Source: Adenophora triphylla var. japonica | Taxonomy: Eukaryota > Streptophyta > Magnoliopsida > Asterales > Campanulaceae | Assembly (NCBI GenBank): GCA_022495995.1 | Contig: JAFEMH010001352.1 | Coordinates: forward strand, 248,001 to 312,000 | Length of the DNA: 64,000 nt | Direction: 5' to 3' | In this document: one piece after another, positions 13,276 to 21,800 of the stretch | Layout: every line of letters begins with the position of its first letter | Position numbering within the stretch: the first letter of the stretch is position 1 | Notes under the pieces: model-generated | Database searches by the model: none | Told to the model about the DNA's origin: nothing | What the model saw: the letters and a program-made list of their open reading frames with translations, nothing else | Program-made: the position numbers and the translations under genes

Positions 13276-13276
13276 A
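13257..13276 (-). promoter_or_regulatory. Primer-binding site of element A
   Basis: On the minus strand this reads TTTGGTTCCATTGCGGGAAC, next to the LTR end. It matches the site of element B (TTGGTTCCGTTGCCGGGACT) at most positions. It marks the right-hand LTR as the 5' LTR, confirming minus orientation. I leave the tRNA identity open. Confidence 0.75.
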
Positions 13277-13277
13277 C

Positions 13278-13844
13278 CGATGCCGCAGAAATGTGCTTAT
13301 CAATCTTCCTCCACGTGGCAGACCGATCACCCGGCTTCTTGACTCGAAATGTAACCCACGACTAGCCGGATGTGTCTCCTGCGAAGACGCCGGCGTGAGA
13401 GTAAGATAACAGTTGTATAAAGCTCAAAATGTATTGAATAATGAACTCAGAATACAAAATGGCAGTTACCTTTCACCGTTTGGTAGTGATGAAGTATTTA
13501 TAGACAAGAGTGGTGTATTTTTGGGGAGGCGACATGTGCTCCGAGATTGTAGCGGCAGTTACTTGGACGTGGGAACATGTCCATAACGGTCCCTGATTTG
13601 TAGGGATGTGGTTATGAGGATTGTTCAACCAAATAAGCCGGCAAGTGTTAAGTCGTCACTTGTTGATTTAGGTCGAGGTCGCCACTCGTGGAATGGTCGA
13701 CCTGACTGTCGGGTAGGGCATGGTTCGTACCCGAATTGTAATATGGATCATGAGGTCGGACTAAGTTAGGTCGGGACCTGGTAGGTCGGACCGTGGGCTT
13801 AGTCGACTGATACTTGAGATGGGCTTTGGGCCTTGTTTTGATTG
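13278..13844 (-). repeat. 5' LTR of element A
   Basis: It begins CGATGC, equivalent to TGATGC of the left copy, and shares ~384 bp with 2840-3228. About 180 further bp (13662-13844) are not present in the left copy. The outer end does not show the expected GCATCA terminus. It runs directly into the second copy of the ~95-bp host repeat, so the outer end seems to be lost. Confidence 0.7.
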
Positions 13845-13935
13845 GGGGGAAACCTTGGCTTTCCTGTTATTATATATAGATAGATATAACGTGATTTTAT
13901 CTCAACCAACAGCCCTCTCGTAATTACAAAATTTG
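13844..13935. repeat. Right copy of ~95-bp direct repeat flanking element A
   Basis: Near-identical to 2744-2839. This copy continues into apparently native DNA (AAATATCAAATAAAAATAAA), so the pre-insertion site probably read straight through from the repeat into 13936 onwards. Confidence 0.85.
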
Positions 13936-14469
13936 GTAAATATCAAATAAAAATAAAAAAGGATATTTAAAGGATAGTAGTATTATTTTTGTAGGGTCTT
14001 GACGTGGTTAGAAATTAATGCGTATAAATTATTGAAGGCAAAGGGTCAATGCATTTAATGATATTATTGCTTATAATCTAATTTAATATACCATTTTTTA
14101 AAAGTATTTATTCTTATATATTCATCTTTAATAAGTTAATCCTTCTCTGCATAAAATCTTGATCCTTTTCATAAAACAGTTATTTTAATGCTCCAGAATA
14201 TAGTTGGAAATTTAAATAATAAACATTAACAACAATATCTATAGTATAAATGGCAAAGGGGATGACAGTATAATGAACAATTTCATCTGCCGAATTTCTC
14301 ATTTTGTCCTCACTAAGTTGTCTCTTTTCCATTTTGCCCTTAAAAAAATTAATTTTTTTTTAAATTAAAAAATTAATTTTTTTTAATAATAAAAAAAAAA
14401 CACGTGTCCCGAACACACACGACTTTACTTAGTATATATATATATATATATAAAGTCAGTTATGCTAGC
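13936..14469. other. Noncoding AT-rich spacer with (TA)n
   Basis: No gene or known repeat is seen apart from a TA microsatellite at about 14432-14453 and A/T homopolymer runs at 14346-14400. Confidence 0.6.
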
Positions 14470-14972
14470 CACCACAAGAAAAGAAAAGGAAACTAACAGA
14501 AATCAGAAGGACCCTTTCTGACGCCATTCATAGATTGTCAATTACACTATACCTTCAAGGTACCCCTATAAAAAATGCTTTCAATAACCACAAAAAACTT
14601 AATACACTATTCTACAAGTTATGCCACTACAAGTGTGACATTTTACTAGCATATGCATATGAACATAGAATCATGATATTCAATTACAGAGTATTACCAA
14701 CCCATTCAATTTCTACTTTATGTCAGGGAATTCTACAATGACTCAATCTACAATAATTTATCATACCAACACATTCAAGCATAAGTTTAATTGTCAAACA
14801 ACTTCTTACATGTATCAACTTAGTCAGTCCTGCTATTCTCCGGTCATTGAGCAGTAGTTATAAGAATATGAAGGGGACCGACAACCCATTTCAGGCAAAC
14901 TAGAAAATGTGGTTCTCGAAAACTAGTGCATAGTGTTATTAGATTTATAGGATTGAGAAAACATACCACTAC

Positions 14973-15260
14973 CTATCTATTACTGTCATTTCCATGTTGT
15001 TGCATATAATTACGTTTCAAATCTTCTATCATTTGGCGTTGATCCTCAAGTTGCTTTTGAAATTCTTCTGCACGCGTTACATAATCATTTTGCATGAATG
15101 ACACCGTCTCCTCAAGTTCAGTAACACGGCCTGCAAAAGCACTTTGAGAAATTGAGGCTTTACCAAACACCCTAGTTTTGGTAAGACCTTGTCCCATACA
15201 GCGCACTCTCCCATGACCTTCATTTCCTATATGATTTTTGAATATCTGTTCTCGCTTGCG
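14973..15260 (-). pseudogene. Fragment of CACTA-associated (Ptta/En/Spm-type) transposase protein
   Basis: Minus-strand reading gives GHGRVRCMGQGLTKTRVFGK. A coiled-coil then runs through VTELEETVSFMQ to LEDQRQMIEDLKRNYMQQ and ends at a stop near 14973. The GRVRCMG...TKTRVFG block followed by a coiled coil is typical of the C-terminus of plant Ptta/En/Spm transposase-family proteins. Only this C-terminal part remains. Confidence 0.65.
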
Positions 15261-15261
15261 T

Positions 15262-15565
15262 GTTTACCGTCGTATATAACTAATATATACGGCGCCTATA
15301 TGTTAATTGTCGTATATAACTAAAATCTCAGATACGTATACGCCAAATGTACGTATATAAAGTATATACGGTGCCTCGTGACCGCCGTATATAACTAATA
15401 TATACGGCGGATATATTATACCGACGTATATACTCTTTATATTTACGGCGGATATAGTATACCGCCGTATATATTAGTTATACACGGCGACTCCGTGTTA
15501 TCCGCCGTATATAAGTATTATATACGGCGGACACGTGTTGCCCGCCGTAAATAAGTACCGTAAAT
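15262..15565. repeat. CACTA subterminal repeats
   Basis: About a dozen copies of TATACGGCGG or its complement CCGCCGTATA, with variants, at roughly 20-40 bp spacing and in alternating orientation. They lie inside the CACTA right terminus at 15584. Confidence 0.8.
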
Positions 15566-15720
15566 AGCCAACTTTCTTGTAGTGTGTATATATATATATA
15601 TATATAGATATATGAGTGCTCAAATGAGAACATATTTAAAATAAGAATCATGAGAACCAACCACAAAAATTGAATTAAAATAAATTAATGTTTTAGAGTA
15701 GATATACTTTTATAAAAAAA

Positions 15721-16983
15721 GGTGGCATTTTTATAGTTTTTATGAAAGTTGAGAGGTAGAATGTCATTTGACAATTACTTTTCAAAATCTGCCACATCAT
15801 CATTTAAATTTACTTTAAATTTAAAAATTAAACATCTCAAAATATATAAGTAAAAAAATTTCGAGAACACTGTTTTTCTCGTCTCGATGAGTCGAATCAA
15901 ACTAAATCATTAAAGATATGATTTTGAAAAAATAAATTGTTGAACAACAATAAAAATCTCAAAATATACTTGAATTCATTAGCTAATGAATTCAAGTGTA
16001 TTTTGAACATTGCACTTGTATTCATCAAAAATATAAATAGACTCAGTAACTAATTAGCTACTAAATCCTTTTGTAATGATTAAAATTCACATGGATTCAA
16101 TAGTTAAGTAGCCACTGAATCTAAGTTTAATATTCAAAATACACACGGTTTCAATAGCTAACTAACTACTTAAGTCATGTGAAATGTTTAAAATACACAT
16201 AAATTCAGTGACTAACCAGCTACTGAATGCAATGTTCAAAATACATATGAATTCAGTAGCTAAGTAGCTACTGAATCCAAATACAATATTAGTTAGCTAC
16301 TGAATCCAAATACAATATTCGAAAATACACATGGATTCAGTAGCTAACTAACTACTGAATCCATGTGCAATGTTCAAAATACACATGGAATCAGTAGCTA
16401 AGTAGCTACTGAATCCATGTGCAATAATCAAAATACACATGAATTCAGTAGCTAAGTAGCTACTGAATATGTGCAATGATCAAAATACCTATGGATTCAG
16501 TAGCTAATTAGCTATTGAATCCAAGTGTAATGTTCAAAATACACATGGATTAAGAAGCTAACTAGTTATTGAATGCATTATTCAAAAATACACATGAATT
16601 CAGTAGCTAGCTAGCTATTTAATTCAAGTACAATGTTAAAAAATAAACATGAATTCAATAGCTAATTAGTTAATGAATCAGTGTGTAATTTTCAAAATAC
16701 ACATGGATTCATTTGTTAATTAGCTACTGAATTCAAGTTTATTTAAAAAATTTCATTGTTATTCAACATTTTTTTCTTCAAAACCCTATATTCAGGGATG
16801 TAGTTTGATTCGTCTCATCGAGACAAGAAACAGTATTTTCGAGTTTTTTTTCGACTTATAGTTATTAAGATATTTAATTTTGAAATTTGAGAGAAATTAG
16901 GATGATGATGTCAGGTTTTGCAATGTCAAATGACATTCTACGACTTTGTCCTTTACTGTCCTATTAATTGGGAAAATGCCACA
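15721..16983. mobile_element. Foldback element with ~230-bp inverted repeats
   Basis: The left arm (~15721-15955) and right arm (~16745-16983) are imperfect inverted repeats. Both ends carry GTGGCATTTT / AAAATGCCAC. Shared blocks include AGAATGTCATTTGACA and CTCGTCTCGATGAGTCGAAT (right-arm complement CTTGTCTCGATGAGACGAAT). No ORF is present. The architecture fits a foldback or long-TIR Mutator-like nonautonomous element. I could not find a clean 9-bp target duplication. The core is a tandem array, listed separately. It lies ~0.5 kb upstream of TOP3A. Confidence 0.75.
15960..16740. repeat. ~60-bp tandem array, about 13 palindromic units
   Basis: The consensus is roughly AAATACACATGGATTCAG joined to TAGCTAAGTAGCTACTGAAT, then a ~15-bp linker containing CAATGTTCAAAATAC. 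Each unit contains a near-perfect inverted repeat (ATTCAGTAGCTA / TAGCTACTGAAT), so every unit could fold as its own hairpin. Units diverge by several substitutions and occasional deletions. Confidence 0.85.
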
Positions 16984-17280
16984 TCCTCCGTTAAATGACA
17001 CGTGAGTTGTAAGTGATTATTTAACAAATTTTTTGAACAAAACTAGTTAATAACTAACATAATGACAACTTTTGGGCCTAAATTATAAATAGTGATAGAA
17101 TAGTGACTAATTTTATTAATTGGGAAAATGCCACATCATCCGTTAAATGACACGTGAGTTGCATGTGATTATTTAACGGATTATTCTAACAAAACTAGTT
17201 AATAACCCTAAATAACTAACAAAATGACAACTTTTGGGCCAAAATTATAAATAGTGATAGAATAAGGACCAAGTTAGTAA
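16963..17280. repeat. Tandem duplication upstream of TOP3A with two G-boxes
   Basis: Copies at ~16963-17109 and ~17115-17270 share TTAATTGGGAAAATGCCACA, CGTTAAATGACACGTGAGTTG and TTATAAATAGTGATAGAATA. Each contains CACGTG (16999-17004 and 17151-17156), a G-box core. They lie 200-500 bp upstream of the TOP3A start codon and partly overlap the right end of the foldback element. Confidence 0.75.
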
Positions 17281-17320
17281 CACCCCCTAAATTTTGGGGC
17301 CCAAAATACAATTTTCTCTT

Positions 17321-17367
17321 TATAAATGAGTCCGAAGTTTTTCATTCGGAATCAAAACGGCGGGAAA
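17321..17367 (+). promoter_or_regulatory. Putative TOP3A core promoter: TATA box and E2F site
   Basis: TATAAAT is at 17321-17327, about 145 bp before the ATG. GCGGGAAA, an exact plant E2F consensus (TTTCCCGC on the complement), is at 17360-17367, about 105 bp before the ATG and near the likely transcription start. E2F control would fit a DNA-repair enzyme needed in S phase. This is inference from motif matches only. Confidence 0.45.
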
Positions 17368-17470
17368 TAAAAGGAATCCTAAACTTGATTTTCCCCCAAT
17401 TCCGTTCTCTCTCCCTGTGTGCATGTGCGGGAAGATCTCCAAATAAATTGACCGTTGAAAGGTGGTGGTC

Positions 17471-18895
17471 ATGGCTGGTGGAGGCCGGCCGATTAGGGCA
17501 CTGAACGTGGCGGAGAAGCCGTCGGTGGCGAAAGCAGTGTCCGCGATACTGTCGGGGACCCCCAACCCTAGATTCAGGGAAGGCCGATCGAGGTTCAACA
17601 AGGTTTACGAGTTCAACTACACAATTCAAGGTCAGCCTTGTCATATGCTCTTCACCTCCGTCACCGGCCACCTTATGGAACTCGAATTTGAAGAACGATA
17701 CCGCAAGTGGTTTTCTTGTGACCCACTTGATCTCTATCAAGTCCCTGTTCGGAAACATGTCCCCGAGGTCTTTTCTCTCCTCCTCTGTATTGTATTTCAC
17801 CATATTGACATTTTCCACCATTTTAATTTGCTTAAGCTTCAGTTTTAAAACTTTTTTTTTTTTTGCAATATTTACTTCTGTACTTTAGATGTGTGATCAT
17901 TATCGTAAAAGTAGGGGTAGTTATAGCATATTCTTAGCAATTTTAACCATTTTAATTTAATTTTTTAGGTATAAAGTGTGTATCTAAAGTACAATGGTTA
18001 AAATTGCTCAAAAACAAGTGCTGTTAAAGCCAAAGATTAAGCAAAGGATGCTGGTTGAAAATGTTGATAGGACTATATATTTCCTTCGATTAAAAAAGTT
18101 TTCATTTGAGAAGTAGAACTTGTTATATTGATGCTTTATTTGGCCGTATCTTATTGACGTTGCATTATGGTTATTGCATTTTTTAGAAATGCGACTATCT
18201 TTTTGAGACATACCAAAAAGGAGGTGGGACAATGTTTTTGGGACATAGAGAGTGTCCCTTCTATCCAGAATTAACCTAGCTCGTCCTTTGTCCCAATTGT
18301 CCAATATATTAAATTGAATAGAGAAGTTTGTATGAGCTCGTGTTGTGCACTTGTTTTTTGAAGTAGAGCACAATGAGTATTTAATTTTTTTCTGCTTTTC
18401 TAACTATTAACTCCCGAAGATTAAGGATTAAATATTTGTTACACTTAGGGGTATTTCCGAAAAAATATCATCCTAATAGTTAAATGATTACCTTCCAAAT
18501 ATCAAAATTTAATTTATTGGTATATTGTGTGTGCTTAGTAATCTTTTTTATTGTCTTCTTTGGACCTGTAGGACAAGTTAGACATAAAAAAGACATTGGA
18601 AGAAGAGGCTAGAAAATGCGATTGGCTTGTATTGTGGCTTGATTGTGATAGAGAAGGAGAGAATATTTCGTTTGAAGTAGTAGACGTATGCTCCGGTGCA
18701 AACCGTAATCTCAATATCTGGAGGGCTCGTTTCTCTTCATTGATTGAAAGGTTTGATGATGAAAGCTCTATTCTCAATTATCAGTAGAATTTCAATTTAC
18801 CATACTCTCTTTTGATGGTCAGGGAAATTCATGAATCAGTCCAGCATCTCGTTCGTCCTAATAAATTGTTTGCTGATGCTGTAGATGTTAGGCAG
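17471..18895 (+). CDS. TOP3A: TOP3A exons 1-3: TOPRIM domain
   Basis: Exon 1 encodes [12 protein letters not shown] with the conserved TOPRIM glutamate (Glu15), then [13 protein letters not shown]. Exon 2 carries [19 protein letters not shown], where Asp123, Asp125 and Glu127 form the DxDxE metal site. Exon 3 (73 nt) encodes EIHESVQHL to ADAVDVRQ and joins [14 protein letters not shown] of exon 4 across the 13.95-kb intron 3. The ATG at 17471 is the first in a good context and starts MAGGG. GTG codons just upstream are in frame but not needed. Confidence 0.93.
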
Positions 18896-21800
18896 GTGAA
18901 TTCCTTAAAACACTCAAGTGGGAATCTTGTGAAGTATTGTGTCTACTCGAATTATTACATTTACATTTGCTTGCTTTCGTAAATTCAACTTGATGCGATC
19001 GTATAAAATGGATTGGACCCAAAGTACTAGGGATCGGGCCCATTAGCACGTAATTGGCCGATCCCACTATACTTGGGCCATCTAAGAGAATTGTGGCAGC
19101 GGTGTGACATTAATGATGAGGGAGCGACATTAAGGGAGTGGGCGACGTGAACTAAAATGAGGCAATGGTAAGAAGGCGCGCGAGGGTATGGTTTTATAAG
19201 CGATAGGGCCATGCGAGAAACATGGCCGAGCAGCTGCACTCCTTATGAATGTGGGTATAAGGGGAGTCTGTTTTCCGCAGGATATCTGGTTTAGGGCGAC
19301 ATTCAGAATGTCGCCCTCTTTACTCTGGTTGTCGCCAATCCGACGTGGGTCCTTGAGCGTTACCAGGACACCGTATCGATTGTCGCCTGCATCTCTAACC
19401 CTAAAATATTGGTGATGGATGATTGATGTGACAAGGTGAATAGTGAAATCCCACTAACTTGAGGTTGGTTGGGAGCCCATCCTTGGATGATTGACAGTCT
19501 CCCATGCGCAAGCCACATGGGGGTCAGAGTATATAAAGGTGAATAGTATCTCATTTGCATGCCTATCTCTCTCTACACTCTCTCTCTAAGTTTCCATTGA
19601 TATCCTCAAACACCTTGATCATCTAACCTTATTCTCACGCCGGAGGGGTTCGCCGGAGTCACCCCGACCTAGTTGACGCGTGTTCTTGTGTGTAGCGACC
19701 GCCAACGAGGAAAGCCAAGTATCCCAAGATTTCAGTTCCTGTGCAACCAAGATTTCTTATGGTAGCATCAGTTGGTTCCGTTGCCGGGACTGAAATCTTC
19801 TTCTTTGTCTGGTTGTTTAAGATTTGTTTAAGATTTGTTGTTGACTGAAGATCACCGTCAGTTCTCTTGTTGCTGGGTTCGTGTTTTTAGGGTTCGGTGT
19901 TCTTGGTGTCAGTCCAGAAGTGGTATCAGAGGTTGTTGTGTTGGGTTTTCAGTTATTGTGCCTCAGTTGTGATCGTTGATAAGCCCAGAAAGTGCCCAGA
20001 ATGGGTCAAGAAAAAAATACCCAGGCGAAGGATACTCGAAATCTGGAGCTGGAGACCCCTAATCGCAAGGATGCCCGCAAGACGAGATCAGGAACTGCGC
20101 GGGAAGGCGAGGTTCATACATCTGAGACGGATTCAGCAATTAGGAGCGCCAGGAGGCGAGACGATAGAGAACGAGAAGCGAGGAACAAGGGAAAGGCTGG
20201 AGAGCAAGATCCTGTTCCGTCTAAGACCGATAGCGCCAGGGCCGCAGCTGAACAACTAAGGAAAGAGAATGAGTATATGATGAAGGTTCTCGCGAACAAT
20301 GCGAAATTGAGAAAGATGGGCCAGGCACCCACGATGATCCCGCCTGAGGTGTCAGTTGAAGTTGATGGGCAAGATAGGAGAAAGCGGAATGCCGGTCAGA
20401 GTGCATCCAGGGGGGCGAGCGAGGGACATGTCGCCGTCCGAGAATGAGGAAAGAGGTCATAGACGGCGAGATGGTGGAAAAGCGAGATCTGAGGGCGCTG
20501 GGGTCAAAAGAAGGCGCCTAGATCGAGATGAGGGAAAAAGGATTTATCACAAGTCAGGGAACTCGCGTGAAGACTCGTATTATTTTGGATATGAAAGTGA
20601 TGAGGGATCAACTGCAGAGAGGGATTATGTGCCAAGTCGCTCAAGATATTCGGATGATGAGGTTTATGTGGAAGAAAGGTCCCAAAGGTCGAGGCGTTCT
20701 GATAGAGCCCGGCGGAATGAGCTGTCATCGCGCGATAGAGATCGCAGGCGGCGTCAAAGGGAGGATAGAGATAAGGAAAGAGAAAGGGCTAAAGTCGCAG
20801 AAGCTGAGAAGTTAGCGGAAGCAATTAAGGTTGCCGAAGCTCTGAAAGTCGCAGAGGCACCTAAAATCGCCGAGCAAGAGAATGCTAAGAAAAATGAAGA
20901 TGGAAAGTGGAAACAAGAATTGGCGGAAATGGCAAAACGAGTGAAAGAGTTAGAGGTGGGAACCAAGCCCCCGGAAGTGAAAGGTTCTTACTTAGCCCCA
21001 TTTGCGAAAAACATTCAGATTGCCGCCCCTGACTCTGCTTTCCGCATGCCGAACTTGCCAAATTATTCAGGGAGCACTAGGGCTAACACCCATATTGGAG
21101 GATTTGAGGTCACTTTGTCTCTGTTGACTGAAAATGAAGTAGTAATCTGTAAGGCGTTCGCGAGCACTCTGGCTGATCATGCTTTAGAGTGGTTTTTGGC
21201 CCAGCTAGTAGAGTCGATTCTCGGATATCAGGATCTTAAGGCTAAGTTCCTAGCGAGATTCAGTGGGTCAGGAGCCCAGCCCGCGCAAAAAACTGAGTTG
21301 TGCAGCTTGAAACAGAATGAAGGGGAAAGCATTTCGACTTTCACTGATAGATTTATGGGAGTTGTAAATCGGATTGCTGATGTCAGTCAAAGCGAGATCA
21401 TTATGTTATTTAATTCGGGATTGTTGCCTGGGCATTTCAAAGCGGAATTTTGTATGCGATTGCCTAAGACAACTGGCGAGTTGTATGAAAGGGTTAGAGC
21501 ATATTGCAGTGGTAGTAAGGAGGAAGTAGTCAAGGTCACCCCGCCGGCAACAGGTCCTAGTAAGAAGAGTGCTAAAGAAAGAATCGAGGTTGTGAAAGAG
21601 GAAATCAAAGGCGAAAAAGGAGGTCGCAGCGGGAATCGCACTGGTGGGGGCAGGAGTGGCCGTGGTCGAGGCCAGGATCAGGGAAGATGATTAAGTTTAG
21701 TAGGCTGAATACTACTTTGGGCAAGATCTTGAGAAAAGAGGAATTCCCAGAACCATATGCCATCAGAGAAGGTTCTTATGCGGCCCGGGATCCGAACAAG

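Larger units (their letters stand above)
2840..13844 (-). mobile_element. Tat-type Ty3/gypsy LTR retrotransposon A, decayed
   Basis: The gag-pol side reads on the minus strand: gag ~13.0-11.7 kb, protease ~11.2-10.7, reverse transcriptase ~10.1-9.1, a second RNase H near 8.6, integrase ~8.0-7.4. An additional ORF reads on the plus strand at 3.3-6.0 kb, the antisense arrangement known for the Tat lineage. LTR remnants lie at 2840-3228 and 13278-13844, with a primer-binding site inside the right one. The coding parts are broken by many frameshifts and stops. The left LTR has lost its inner end and the polypurine tract. Element B, in the TOP3A intron, has the same organisation. Confidence 0.85.
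14470..15584 (-). mobile_element. CACTA (En/Spm) deletion derivative
   Basis: The right terminus, read on the minus strand, is CACTACAAGAAAGTTGGC, a canonical CACTA end. A candidate left end, CACCACAAGAAAAG, lies at 14470. The right subterminal region is packed with TATATACGGCGG-type motifs in both orientations, the usual subterminal transposase-binding repeat structure of this superfamily. A transposase C-terminal fragment lies inside. The 3-bp target duplications do not match (AGC against TGT), so the left boundary is tentative. Confidence 0.7.

Noticed and set aside
15960..16740. Regular ~60-bp repeats resembling a CRISPR array
   Set aside because: This is plant nuclear DNA, the units are contiguous without unique spacers, they diverge from each other, and they sit between long inverted repeats of a transposon.
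17462..17470. Upstream GTG codons as the TOP3A start
   Set aside because: A plant nuclear gene should start at ATG. ATG 17471 gives the expected N-terminus just before the TOPRIM strand.
20754..20966. Minus-strand Ser/Ala-rich ORF over gag of element B
   Set aside because: It is the complement of the charged coiled-coil repeats of gag.
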